Positions 53,480 through 64,000 of a stretch of DNA of 64,000 nt are shown here, one piece after another. The notes under the pieces are model-generated. The model was not told the DNA's origin and ran no database searches. It saw only the letters and a list, made by a program, of their open reading frames with translations. The stretch's first letter is position 1; each line of letters starts with the position of its first letter. The translations under genes and the position numbers were made by a program. The stretch lies in contig WUJK01000007.1 of assembly GCA_011317545.1 (NCBI GenBank), forward strand, positions 1,240,001 to 1,304,000, in the 5' to 3' direction. Origin of the DNA: Coniella vitis. Lineage: Eukaryota > Ascomycota > Sordariomycetes > Diaporthales > Schizoparmaceae.

Positions 53480-56400
53480 GAAATGCTGATTGAACAATGA
53501 TTTAGAACCGCGAAGCTCTGGTGCGCAATACACGTACATCCAAATCATCCAGACTTGGTCATTTGCGAATTCGAACTCGATGACGACCATGAATTCCCAT
53601 TACGGCCTGACGATGAGCGTACACCGGATTTGCCAGAAGATACTCTGCACGGCAATCCGACAATGGAGGAGCTCGCAGACAGCACTGAGATTACGAGCAA
53701 GCCTTTGAGGGTGCTGAGGAGCGCTCGTAAGCGCAGAGGTGAGGCAGGCGCCATGCAAGTTTTCGACATCATGTCGCAAGTGCAAGAGCAGCTAGCCTCA
53801 GCCCCGAATCTTGATCGTTTCCTCAAAGTTCTCGTTGGCATTGTCAAGGAACTAACAGGCTTTCATCGTGTCATGATATACCAGTTTGATACCTCCTTCA
53901 ACGGCAAAGTTGTGACCGAACTTGTGGACCCGATACATACAAAGGATCTTTTCAAAGGCCTTCACTTTCCCGCCTCGGACATTCCCAAACAAGCTCGTGA
54001 TCTGTACAGGCTCAACAAAGTGCGTTTGCTCTACGATAGAGACCAGGAAACCGCGCGATTAGTATGTCGCTCCAAGGAAGACCTCGAAATTCCCCTGGAC
54101 ATGACCCATTCCTACCTTCGGGCCATGTCTCCGATTCACCTCAAATATCTTGGCAACATGGCCGTCCGCTCCTCCATGTCGATTTCAATTAATGCTTTCA
54201 ACGAGCTTTGGGGCCTGATTGCATGCCACTCTTACGGTCCCAAGGGCATGCGTGTCTCGTTTCCAATACGGAAAATGTGTCGTCTTGTTGGCGACACCGT
54301 CTCGAGAAACATTGAACGACTATCGTATGCTTCACGCTTACAGGCAAGGAAACTCATCAACACGATACCGACTGACAAGAATCCTTCGGGTTACATCATT
54401 GCTTCCTCCGACGATTTGCTCAAACTGTTCGATGCCGATTTTGGTATGCTTTCCATCAAAGGGGAGACCAAGATCATGGGCAAAGTCGAACACTCGCAAG
54501 AGGCATTGGCCATGCTCGAATACCTGCGCCTAAGAAAGTTCACCTCGGTATTGACAACACAGGACGTCACGACTGATTTCCCAGATTTGCGTTACCCACC
54601 AGGCTTCCATTATCTCGCCGGTCTGCTATACGTTCCACTCAGTGTTGGGGGTCAAGACTTTATAGTCTTCTTTCGAAAGGGCCAGGTCCGAGAGGTTAAG
54701 TGGGCAGGCAACCCATACGAGAAAGTCGTGCAAGAAGGCACTCAGAACTACCTTGAGCCTAGAACTAGCTTTCAGGTGTGGCACGAAACTGTGTTGGGCA
54801 AGTGCCGTGAGTGGTCTGAAGAACAAATTGAGACGGCAGCCGTGCTGTGTCTGGTCTACGGAAAATTCATCGAGGTGTGGAGACAGAAGGAGGCTGCCCT
54901 GCAAAATAGCCGTCTGACCCGACTTCTTCTGGCCAATTCTGCTCACGAAGTCCGAACTCCTCTCAATGCCATCATCAACTACCTCGAAATTGCCCTGGAG
55001 GGCAGTCTGGACCAAGAAACGCGAGATAACCTGTCCAGATCTCACTCGGCCTCGAAGTCACTTATCTACGTCATCAACGATCTCCTCGATTTGACCAAAA
55101 CTGAAGAGGGCAACGACCTGATCAAGGACGAGATATTCGATTTTCAAGCTTGTATCAAGGAAGCCACAGGTCCCTTCAAGAAGGACGCTTCACGCAAAGG
55201 AATTGGTTATGAAGTGGTGGAACATCCTGGACTACCAAAATATGTGTATGGAGACCAGAGAAGGGTTCGTCAAGCAGTAGCCAACGTGACAGCGAACGCT
55301 GTCGAGCACACATCTTCGGGCGAAGTGAAGGTTGAATGCTTTTGTACTTCGGTCGAAGGCCAGCGAGTGCGAGTCGAAATTGTGGTGGAGGATACAGGAC
55401 ATGGCATGAGTATGCTTTTTGCCCTGCAACATGTCCAATCCGATAATATATATGGCTTGCTAACTGCTTACAGGCAACTCCAAACTCGATGCTTTATTTC
55501 GCGATCTTGAACAAGTCACAACAGACGGAGACGAAGAGGGCACAGATGGAGACCTTGAAAAACCCAATGACGATGTCAAGACGCTTGGTCTTGGTCTTGC
55601 CGTCGTTGCCAGAATCGTTCGGTACGTTTTTTTCCCACTACATGAATTGGCTTATCTGAGAATAAACTCGAATATCTTTTCATGATCGGCCGCCGGCCGC
55701 TTTATCTGCTTCTTTCTCCGTGCTCCATGTCTAACGTTTCATGTCTCTTTTAGAAACATGGATGGACAGCTACGACTCAAATCGGAGGATGGAAAAGGAT
55801 CACGATTTGTTATACAACTACCATTCGAAATTCCTCTTAACGATTCGCCCGCTGTTGCAGACAGTATTGAGCAAGGGGATATCTCGGTGACTGCCTCTAC
55901 GGTTCCATCAGTCTCGGCAACTTTACCACCTGCGCATGAAGGTGAACTGATGCTTGTCGATCGAGGCCTCAGTGCTGCGCCTAGCAGCAACAGGGTTCTC
56001 AATTCCAGTCGCAGCGTCGATGAAAGCATTAGCGGCGCCAGTCTCCGAAGTGCGACGAGTCGTGGTAGTGCTCTCAGTGCCAAGAGCGATGCCGATCGGC
56101 TGATCGATGCCATTCAAGGACCTTTGAGTATTGGAGAGCCTGAGTCTGCTGAGATCAGCAGCAGACGTCACAATTCCAATGGGACATATTATCGCGCCGG
56201 GTCCAAACCTTCGACCTCGCGCTCGTTGAGTCCTTCGAGTCGGTTGCTCGAGAGACCAACCCCGTCAAGATCTATATCTTCGCCTGGCCAAGTCAACGAC
56301 CAAGAAGTTGACAATATCGGGACTCCTGGTTTGGAATACGTCACGGACATGAAAACACCAATCAGGCCAGTCAAGATTCCAGACGAATATGCGGAGCAGC

Positions 56401-57185
56401 CCGAAAGGCCGGCGCAACCCAGCGAAACTTCTGGTGTGGTATTCGAAGTTGGAGACAGCCCACTGCCTGAAACAAAGGCTACTACAAATGACGCCAATGT
56501 CCATTTGTGCGGCAAGCCAGGTTCAGCCAAATTGCAAGTTTTGGTGGCTGAAGATGACCCCGTCAACATGAAAATCTTGCGAAAGCGGTTGGAGAAGGCC
56601 GGCCACACGGTCTACCATACTGTCAACGGCGAGGACTGCGCAGCAGCCTACAAGGACAGCAATGGAAAATTTGATGTTGTCCTCATGGACATGCAGGTAA
56701 GCTGCCTGTGCACACAAGCACATATCATGCATTGTATGATGTTTGTCATATACTGATTTTGTTCGTTCTCTTTGTAGATGCCTATCGTGGATGGACGTCG
56801 CAGCACCGAGATGATTCGAGCGACTGAACGCTCGGGTGAGCACCACAAACTTTCGCCTCTTGCGGCGAACCACGGTAGAATACCAATTTTTGCCGTTTCT
56901 GCGTCGCTCGTTGAGCGAGAAAGGGAGACGTACATGACAGCAGGCTTTGACGGCTGGATTCTCAAACCCATCGACTTTAAGCGACTTGAACATCTCCTTT
57001 TCGGCATCATCGATGACGATGCGCGCAGCGACGCTGTCTACGTGGCGGGCGAATGGGAACGTGGCGGCTGGTTCAGAAAGCGAATGGAGCTGCCTTCGAC
57101 TGACCAAGCCAAGGACGCACCAAACCTCCGTGGAGCAGACTTGAAAGGAAATGAAACCAATGCAGCACGAGAAAGCCTGGGCTAG
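52316..57185 (+). CDS. fphA: Fungal phytochrome hybrid histidine kinase (FphA type)
   Basis: Five exons: 52316-53409, 53506-55409, 55474-55621, 55754-56696 and 56778-57185, giving 1498 residues. After a ~240-residue disordered N-terminus comes a PAS domain with the biliverdin-binding Cys267 (TLQRCEDEPIHTPGAVQGFG). A GAF domain follows (about 450-640) with FHRVMIYQFD and FPASDIPKQAR. The PHY domain has PRTSF in its tongue (about 782). The kinase has phospho-acceptor His845 (SAHEVRTPLNAI), ATP-lid motifs VVEDTGHGM and LGLGLAVVARIV, and a long linker. A receiver domain (about 1309-1435) has Asp1361 (VVLMDMQMP), acidic AEDDP and Lys1426 (WILKPID). All catalytic positions are intact. It senses red/far-red light and temperature and signals to development and stress pathways, inside cytoplasm and nucleus. 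Intron 1 carries a 29-T run. Confidence 0.96.
53449..53477. repeat. Poly-T tract (29 T) inside phytochrome intron 1
   Basis: Uninterrupted run of 29 T between donor 53410 and acceptor 53505, just before the branch-site candidate CTGAT at 53486. It occupies about a third of the 96-nt intron. Confidence 0.9.
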
Positions 57186-59218
57186 CATTCATTTCCTGTG
57201 GCACCAAAAAGGATTGGTATTATATGCCATCGTGTGCAAGCATACTAAGATCTCACCCCGTCGGGCACCCCATCCTCATCTTTGCTCCAGCAATCGGGAG
57301 AAATCAACAATTAATCCACTCCCTCTCTTTCTTTCTCTTTCCTGATTCCGGTTTTTTAATACAAGGCGTTTCGGCGGTGACTTTGGCTGGCTGGAAAATA
57401 CACGATACCCGGCATATTTTCACATTCACAATGGCATCACGAATTTTACAGTACACGAATTGCGGTGCATCACATATATATACATATATATACAAGGGGA
57501 AAGGGGGCGGGACAGGCACCAGCAGGAGACTGACCGACCGGCTGGTCAGATTCGGCGTTTTGAAAGAGTTCTTGCTTTTTTTTTCTTCCTTTTTTTTTCC
57601 CCCCCAATCCATCCATCATGGCGCCTATTTGAGATATTTCCTTCCCTCTTGTGTTGTTTTTGTGGGGGCCGCTTACAAGAAAACATATTTTCACGTGTTT
57701 CTGTGTTACGGTTTGTGTGCTTGAATGACCCATCCAAATGATGGTTGGTTTTTTTGGGTTTTCTTTTTCTGGAAATGGAGGAGGAACGTGGAGGTTCTGT
57801 AATTGGGTTACTTGCCCATCTTGCCCACTGCGTCACAAACATGATCGACGTGGTTTCCGAAAGTGGTTCCGCTCCGGCTTTGGGCTGTCAGTTTTGTATA
57901 GTGGGAAGTTATAGTGCCGAAAGGCAGTTTCGACATTGCCGTTTTCCTCGAAAACAAGGTTGTTCTCATGGTGGGGGGTTTTTGGGGGGGGGGGGGGGAA
58001 GAGATGGGCTCGAGAAAATGACGAAAGCCACTTGGTGTTGTGTGGGTCACAGTTGGCTGTGACATAGTACCTTGCGGGATGGGATACGTTGGTCGTGCGG
58101 ATAGTGTGCGTTGTGGAAGATTGAAACTAGCACAAGGTGGACGAATGGACATCAAAGACGAAGTGAGAGCAATGGTGCAGGTGCATTACCATCAGGCAGC
58201 AGCAAATAAGAGAGGAGAAAATCATGGTCACACTCCTAGCAAGGACTTGCATTTTGGCGCTTGGTTTTGATGTGGCGACTTGCTTTCCACCCTGACAGAG
58301 GTAGAGCCAGTTTGGCGATCACAAACATGAGGTTTTTCCAGGATTTCTCTTGCATGGGGGGTGAGAAGGTCTGGAGAGGAGAAGCATGGCTAGCATGGTG
58401 ATGTTCCTGTTGGGTAAGACAAGAAAAAAATATGTTGTCGAGTACTGGTCCAGACGAGGTCGAGGTTGTGGCAAGACTGGTGCGAAGGTTTGGAATGAAA
58501 CAGTCGTTACTTTGGCCACTGATAGTTTTCATCAGAGAATCCCTTCACACGCAACACAGACGAGTGAATCACGAGAGGAGACTTGGCTACGACAGACACT
58601 TCCCGAGTTCGCTCTGTGTTCGCGTTTGGAATACAACAAAGCTGATCCGCTCGATTGCTACTTGGGTACTTCGGACACGGCAAGCATAGAAAGAACCCAC
58701 ATGGATTGGCATCGCCCTTCATTCTTTGCGCTGGACCGCATAGAAAGGGCGTTGGTATGTTGCTCATCCACGGTACTATCTTCACAACCAGCCAGCACTG
58801 TTATGTCTCATCAAAAAGAAAGAGAGAAAGGGAAGGAGAGAAAGAAAAGAAAAGATTCCATGTCGATGTTTGGCATGATGTTGATCGTCGAACGCGGCGT
58901 GTCTGTTTTGTTCCATCCCCAAGCAGACGATGTCATACAACGAGCCGTCCAGTGGCAGTTGCGCTGACTTGTCAAGAGTGTTTGATGAGTTCACGCCGAA
59001 AAGCTTTTTTCCTTTTGTGTGTGTGTGTGTATCTGAGGCAGACTGAGATTCATCAACACCAGAAACAGAAACGGAGAACAGAATTGGGAGGGCGTCTTTC
59101 TATGAGCAAGAGGGAAGGAAAGACAAGAAGACCAGCTTGGGCAAATTGAGAAATTCGGGTCTATCCATCCTTTTGCCGCTGCAAAAGCAAAAGCGAAAAG
59201 TCGACAGGAACGATCAAG
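57186..59218. other. 2.0-kb spacer between phytochrome and GT90 gene
   Basis: Contains the phytochrome 3' flank, the GT90 promoter and simple repeats: TA-rich ACATATATATAC (57471-57490), a 15-G run (57984-57998) and a short GT run near 59018. A frame of 193 codons at 58386 has no recognisable domain and starts in low-complexity sequence, so it is not called. Confidence 0.45.
57984..57998. repeat. Poly-G tract (15 G)
   Basis: Uninterrupted G homopolymer in the spacer after phytochrome. On RNA or single-stranded DNA such a run could form a G-quadruplex. Confidence 0.9.
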
Positions 59219-61582
59219 ATGCTTCTCCAACAGCGCAGCCTCGCACGCCTCTTCATTACAATATCCTGCACATGTATCCTCTCCGTCTACGTGCTGCTCT
59301 ACTGTCGCGGCAGCGACCAAGTTTGGACACCTCCAAGTGCGTGGCGTGCCAGCAGCAGCAGACTGATCTCGTTTACGATCCCGTCACCAGAAAACAACAA
59401 CAAAAACCCCTCCAACCCGGACGGTGAATCTGGCAACAGGCATCTAGCACAACACCAAGTTTCACCACACTACCACCAATATCCGCCGCAGCAACAACAG
59501 CATCTCCTGCAGCATCCTCTGCCGCTCGACAACCACACCGTTTCGACGCTCATCCACGAGGCTCACAAAACCTACGCGACGCTGCTGCAAAATACGTCGC
59601 ACACACTTGCCGAGGCAGCTGCGCGCTACCGCGAGCGCCGCGGCCGGCATCCTCCCCCGGGGTTTGGCGCGTGGTTCAAGGCGGCGCAGAAGCGCAACGC
59701 AGTGGTGGTGGAGGCGTTCTTTGACAGAATATACAGAGACTTGGCGCCGTTTTGGGCGGTAGAGGCCAGCGAGTTGCGGCGCAAAGCGCACACGAGTGCG
59801 TCGACAGCCGTGCTTCGCGTGCGGGGGCACAATACGAGCCTGTTGATGGCCCCGGATGGTGGGGACAACACGAACAGGCTACCCCGAGCGCCACTGGTGG
59901 ATGCGCAGCGGTGGGAGGAGCTGGTACGTGAGGTTGAGGCCCATCTGCCCGATCTAGACATGCCGCTGAACATGGGAGTTGGAGGTGGTGAGGATAAGAG
60001 CAGCAGCGGCGGCGGCCGCCGCGGGGTGTTGCTTGCGTGGGAGCAAGTCCATGGATATTTACAAGCAGAGGCTGAGAGCAGGACGCTGTTCCCGATCGAG
60101 GAGGCACAGGACGAGTACACTGGTTATGATGAAGTCCTGTATGACGCGCTCCATCTTTCGCTTGGAGAGCACGAGTCCAAACGCAGCACCACAACGCCCA
60201 CGACAGAAGACACCTGGATACCCGACGTGGCAGGCCATTACTGGGACTATGTGCGCGCTGCGTGTCCGCCCGAAAGCCCAGCGAGGAGCTTCAAAAGCTT
60301 GAACGGCATGACGGGCCAGCCGATTGACAGCATGTATCCGATCAATGGGGGCGCGCCGCTCCCCTACACCCGTGGCGGCTTCGTTGCCAATTACTCTGCA
60401 AGCCAGGATGTGTGCTTTCAGCCACATCTGCGTGGAATGCATAGCGCGTTTGTCGAGAGTGTCCACGCGTCTACGACTGTGATGCAGCAGCAGTTGGTGC
60501 CGCTGTTTAGTGGAAGCAAGCTATCCCCACACAACGATATCTTGCTTCCCTCGGCCTCGCATCTGGCGCCTGACGACGACGGCGGCAGTGACGATGAAGG
60601 TGGCTATAGCAGCTACATGCCCTTTTCTGCAGCCGCCCAGCAACCCAGCAGGGTGCCATGGTCCGCCAAGAGCGACGCTTTCTTTTGGCGCGGGACGGCC
60701 GGGGCCACAGGAGAGGACCAAGTCGGCGCGGATGTGCCTTGGTGGCGGCTCCATCGGCATCGCTGGGTCCAGATTCTCAACGGGTCAACGGTACGGCGTG
60801 TGGAAGCGGGCGATCAGAGAGTGGCGCCTACGTTTCGCATGCCGCCCCAGGGCAGCGTATGGCGAGAGCTCCCGGCGGTCAAGGCCATGCCTGCTGGGCG
60901 CAAGACGATTGGTGACTGGTTGGGACAAGGGAGCGTGGCGAATGTTAGCTTTACGGGAGACGTGTGTTTGCCCTTGCCGCTGCCTCCTGATTCCGCGGGG
61001 CAGAGCAAACGCAGTGGCGACGGCGGACGTGTAGGGCTCGGGGTGTTGGGAGAGAGAGAGAAGAAGCTGCTACCCATCGAGCAACATCAACAGGTGGAAG
61101 AAGCCGGGTGTGCATATGGGAATGACTTTTACTCGACGTCTCCGGGGAAGATATACTACTCTATGTTGGAACAGGAACACTACAAGTACCTTCCGGACAT
61201 TGACGACAGCCAAAGCGCCAGTGGCCGCTGGCGCAGAATCCTGTCCAGCTCGAGCTGTCCGCTCAAGGCGAGCGTCTACACTGAATGGCACGATGACCGG
61301 CTGGTGCCGTGGGTGCACTTTGTGCCGCTCGACAATAGCTACCAGGATGTGTGGGCAGTCATGGATTACTTCTTGTATGGACATGATGGCGAAGGCGAGA
61401 GGATTGCGGCGGCGAGTCGCGAGTGGGCGGCCCAAGTGTTGCGGCGGGAGGACATGGTCTTGTATGTGTGGAGGCTTTTGCTCGAGTATGCGAGGGCGAT
61501 GGATCCGCAACGGGAGAGGTTGGGGTTTGTAGAGGACTTGTTGAAGAAGGAGAAGGGCATGAAAAGGCCGTGGGCATCTTGA
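59219..61582 (+). CDS. GT90 (CAP10/KDELC-like) glycosyltransferase
   Basis: Intronless, 787 residues. A short basic N-terminus and a hydrophobic segment (about 8-30, LARLFITISCTCILSVYVLLYCRG) make it a type II Golgi/ER membrane protein. The stem region (about 60-130) is low-complexity His/Gln/Asn. The C-terminal half has the CAP10/Lipopolysaccharide-modifying (GT90) pattern: PWSAKSDAFFWRGTAGATGED, the WVQILN block, YSTSPGKIYYSMLEQEHYKYLPDIDD and the acceptor segment with CPLKASVYTEWHDDRLVPWVHFVPLDNSYQDVWAVMDYF. The family includes Cryptococcus Cap10/Cxt1-type xylosyltransferases and animal POGLUTs. A role in wall or protein glycosylation is expected; donor and acceptor are unknown. Confidence 0.88.
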   Translation: MLLQQRSLARLFITISCTCILSVYVLLYCRGSDQVWTPPSAWRASSSRLISFTIPSPENNNKNPSNPDGESGNRHLAQHQVSPHYHQYPPQQQQHLLQHPLPLDNHTVSTLIHEAHKTYATLLQNTSHTLAEAAARYRERRGRHPPPGFGAWFKAAQKRNAVVVEAFFDRIYRDLAPFWAVEASELRRKAHTSASTAVLRVRGHNTSLLMAPDGGDNTNRLPRAPLVDAQRWEELVREVEAHLPDLDMPLNMGVGGGEDKSSSGGGRRGVLLAWEQVHGYLQAEAESRTLFPIEEAQDEYTGYDEVLYDALHLSLGEHESKRSTTTPTTEDTWIPDVAGHYWDYVRAACPPESPARSFKSLNGMTGQPIDSMYPINGGAPLPYTRGGFVANYSASQDVCFQPHLRGMHSAFVESVHASTTVMQQQLVPLFSGSKLSPHNDILLPSASHLAPDDDGGSDDEGGYSSYMPFSAAAQQPSRVPWSAKSDAFFWRGTAGATGEDQVGADVPWWRLHRHRWVQILNGSTVRRVEAGDQRVAPTFRMPPQGSVWRELPAVKAMPAGRKTIGDWLGQGSVANVSFTGDVCLPLPLPPDSAGQSKRSGDGGRVGLGVLGEREKKLLPIEQHQQVEEAGCAYGNDFYSTSPGKIYYSMLEQEHYKYLPDIDDSQSASGRWRRILSSSSCPLKASVYTEWHDDRLVPWVHFVPLDNSYQDVWAVMDYFLYGHDGEGERIAAASREWAAQVLRREDMVLYVWRLLLEYARAMDPQRERLGFVEDLLKKEKGMKRPWAS

Positions 61583-63041
61583 GGGCCAGTGATGGGATGT
61601 TGAGTGATAGGGCGAATGCGAGTGTCGGATGGAACATGATGGGTGTCTTTTTTGGTCTCTCTCTTTTTCTGTTTTGGTCCTGTACTCTAGAAACGTTGAT
61701 TCCTATGTGGTTCACAGCAGATTATCGTCGACTTGATGCCATGTAAGTTTGTTCTAGTTTTTGTTCTTTGGCTGTTCCCTTAGCATCCATCGCACCGTGT
61801 CCATCGATCGATACAGAACCGAGGGGTTTGTTCGTCCATCAACGCAGGAAGGTAGGCTTCAGTGCCGGCTCTTCTATTCTTCCCAGGGCTGCCATCAATG
61901 TGATGTCGATGAAGACTGTATTGCTAGCAGGTTGAGGTAGCGTTTGGTGGTAATTGGTGTTGTTGTTGCTGCTGCAGCTGCTGTTGAGTGGTGTGACTCA
62001 ATTTTCGGCAGAAGCAAAAGACAGAAATAAGGTTTATTGCAGTCTCCAAAATTAGAAACAGGGCCTAGATCAAGTGTTTAGGGGACCTGCTGTGCAACTG
62101 TAGGAGGCCGGCCAGCTGGGGGAGGGGGACCCTGGCAGCCTGGGGGCCAGCTCATGGCAGCACCTTTTCCATCGAGTGGGTGGGGGACGTTTTTTGGTGG
62201 GGCTAATTGTGCTAATTTAGCTGAGGCTCACCCACTATCAGGTACGCTGCCAGGGCTGCCGTTTTGATATCGAGCTAGCTACACAGTATTTTCAGGTGTG
62301 TACATAGTAGTAGCCGTGCAGCTACTGGGATGCTAGTACTTGCAGGACTTTATAATATCGAAATCAAAATTGGCAAGAGCCAACGACCCCAGAGCCAAGA
62401 AATGAAGACGTGCTTCAGGTGGTGTTTTTTCTTTTCGGCCAGCTCGTCCTCTCATTAAACAGCAGGAAGGCATTTCCGAAGAGCGGGAAAGCGAAGAGGA
62501 GAAAGAGAGAAACCAAAATGCGTCTTGTATTGGCACCATCCACGCAAATTATCCCGATGGTGTCGCGTTTCCGTACGACTCGAGCATCCATGTGTCTCAA
62601 ATGATATGCCCCTTTCCCCATCTTCTCTCTGCTTCGCATCATTATTGGATCTGCCCAATGCATTTGATTAGCGGTGCATCGTGTCCCATCTGCGACCCAT
62701 CCAATCTCCAAGCTTGGCATCGTTCGCGACTGGCCGGGAGGGACCGCCTGAAGAGAAAAAGGCTAAACCACCGACGCACATTGACACACGCTGGCTCACA
62801 CACACATTAATACGGTCCCGGACCGACTTGGCAATAATACCATTACTTGTTCTCTTGGCGGCGTCACGTTTTCCTCGTCTCTTTTGTTTTCCTCCTTTTC
62901 CATCTGTTCACATTCCCTCATACCAAGCACTCGCGTGTTGCTACTGCCACTGCCACTGCCACTGCCACGGTCACTGCCATCATCCCCATTGCCCAAGATC
63001 TTTGCGCCCACTCAACAAAAAACCACCCACCCACAGCCAAG
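61583..63041. other. Spacer upstream of the small Ala/Glu-rich protein
   Basis: 1.46 kb. Contains one TACATAGTA (62301-62309) and (CTGCCA)4 at 62944-62967. The last ~200 bp are C/T-rich, then C/A-rich (CTCAACAAAAAACCACCCACCC) before the ATG, as in expressed fungal genes. No gene seen. Confidence 0.45.
62944..62967 (+). repeat. Hexanucleotide repeat (CTGCCA)4
   Basis: Four exact tandem units 75 bp upstream of the next start codon, probably in the promoter or leader. Imperfect CTGCCA/CACTGCC words continue for another 12 bp. Confidence 0.8.
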
Positions 63042-63667
63042 ATGCCTGGAGTCCGTAAGTCAGCCCGCTAACGCTGCTTGTACTGGCTGGCTTGGATCTG
63101 CAGACCGCCACCTGCCATCCCATCTTGCTGACATGTCCCTGCCAACCATACAGCACCCAACGCGCTCAAGAACTTGAAGGCCAAGTTCCAGGCCATTTTC
63201 AAGCGCAAGGGCGAGAAGAAGAGCAAATCCACCGAGGCCACGCCTGCAGCGGCCGCTGCTGCTGCCGCCGCCGAGCCTACAAAGACCGAAACGGTCCCTG
63301 CGCCAGCTGGTGAGTCAAAGTTCTTTTGCGTGCTTTGTGTGCTTGACTGGCGCTACCGTGCTCCGCCCGGTCAACGGAGCCATCTTCATAACTTGGTTTA
63401 CTGATGTCATGGCTTCCCGTGTCCTCTATAGCCGCTGCTGCACCAGAAGCCGAGTCCGCAAAGCCGACAGAAGAGCCCAGAGAAGTCGAGGCGGCGCCCG
63501 CCACCACAACCACAACCTCCGAGCCACCAGCCCCCGTGCCGGCTGAGGAGCCCAAGGTCCAAGACAACGAGGAGGAGCCCAAGCCCCAAGACAAGAAGGA
63601 CGAGCCAGCTGCTACCGCTACCGAGGAGGCTCCCGCCCAGGCTGCTCCTGTCACAAACACAGCCTAG
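63042..63667 (+). CDS. Small Ala/Glu/Pro-rich protein with a basic N-terminal helix
   Basis: Three exons: 63042-63054, 63154-63309 and 63432-63667, giving 134 residues. Introns are 99 nt (GTAAGT...ATACAG) and 122 nt (GTGAGT...TATAG). Exon 1 codes only MPGV plus one base. Residues 5-30 form a strongly basic amphipathic helix (PNALKNLKAKFQAIFKRKG, then EKKSKS). The rest is a low-complexity run of Ala, Glu, Pro and Thr, acidic overall (VPAEEPKVQDNEEEPKPQDK). A basic amphipathic start could bind membranes or nucleic acid, with an extended disordered tail. I do not recognise the family. Phase continuity across both introns and the clean stop support a real gene. Confidence 0.75.
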
Positions 63668-64000
63668 TTTGCCGTGTGACCAGGAGATAATCATGTTCTC
63701 TTATCGGTCAAGATGATCGTTATCGACCGAGTCATTGAGGTTGCATCGTCCGCTGCGCACAATCATTGGTCTGTCTTTGCTTGTTTGGTGCAAATGGATA
63801 AAGCGCGCCTAGGATTTGTCAGCTGTCGCAGCATTGGAGACGATGGAGTAGGACTAATCACGCCGCTGTCTTGCCATGTTTGCCAACCGTTTTGCTTTTG
63901 CATCGCGTTGACCCTTGCTGGTCTTGATGTCTCTTTTCTTTTGTTTGCTTGCTTACTCGCTTGTTTTGCTTTTGCTTTGCTTTCTTTTGTTGAGCGCACT
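63668..64000. other. 3' flank of the small charged protein gene
   Basis: 333 bp with the presumed 3' UTR of the preceding gene. The right end is T-rich and cut by the window border. No further gene seen. Confidence 0.5.

Noticed and set aside
58386..58967. 193-codon frame on the + strand
   Set aside because: No recognisable domain, low-complexity Lys/Arg run, and overlapping frames of similar length on both strands. More likely promoter/leader of the GT90 gene.
1..64000. tRNA genes, rRNA, CRISPR arrays, intact transposons
   Set aside because: I looked for B-box-like GGTTCGAATCC sequences, long terminal repeats, transposase motifs and regularly spaced repeats and saw none; short tRNAs could still be missed by eye.

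Overview
The window is nuclear DNA of a filamentous ascomycete. The evidence is gene content typical of moulds (an FphA-type phytochrome hybrid kinase, a GT90/CAP10-like transferase, a Kar5-type nuclear fusion protein, a peroxisomal thiolase with a PTS2 signal), short GT-AG introns of about 50-270 nt with CTAAC/CTGAC-like branch sites, monocistronic genes on both strands, and intergenic spacers of 0.3-4 kb. A Sordariomycete, perhaps Hypocreales, is my best guess, but nothing in the sequence proves the order. I found no rRNA, tRNA, CRISPR array or intact transposon.

Layout. 0.2-9 kb: ENP2 (-), the Mediator kinase-module subunit MED13 (+) from a shared divergent spacer, and methylthioadenosine phosphorylase (-). 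9.7-15.2 kb: an ataxin-10/Ctr86-like protein (+) convergent with 3-ketoacyl-CoA thiolase (-). 15.9-20.4 kb: a possible relic of a major facilitator transporter, a Mid2-like single-pass protein and a tail-anchored coiled-coil protein. 23-29 kb: an EthD-like protein, the C3HC zinc finger (Rsm1/ZC3HC1) protein (-) and a secreted beta-lactamase-fold serine hydrolase. 29-35 kb: HAL2/MET22 3'(2'),5'-bisphosphate nucleotidase (-), mitochondrial ribosomal protein uL6m (-) and Kar5 (+). 36.5-48.3 kb: a glycine-zipper small protein, a 1268-residue coiled-coil protein (-), an unrecognised 732-residue nuclear-looking protein (-) and the PP2A activator RRD1 (+). 52.3-63.7 kb: phytochrome, GT90 protein and a small charged protein, all (+), preceded by a 4-kb gene-free region.

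Most genes are unrelated housekeeping genes and there is no biosynthetic cluster. Exon-intron structures were built by hand from splice signals, reading-frame continuity and family knowledge. All multi-exon models sum to a multiple of three.

The most interesting unexplained signal is a 9-mer, TACATAGTA (twice as the perfect 16-bp palindrome TACTATGTACATAGTA). I found 16 half-sites, all outside coding sequence. Other leads are a hidden last exon of the ataxin-10 gene that erases its apparent stop codon, a PIP-degron-like motif in the unknown 732-residue protein, a possible targeting extension of HAL2, a CpG-poor block, and a nested hairpin between two convergent genes.
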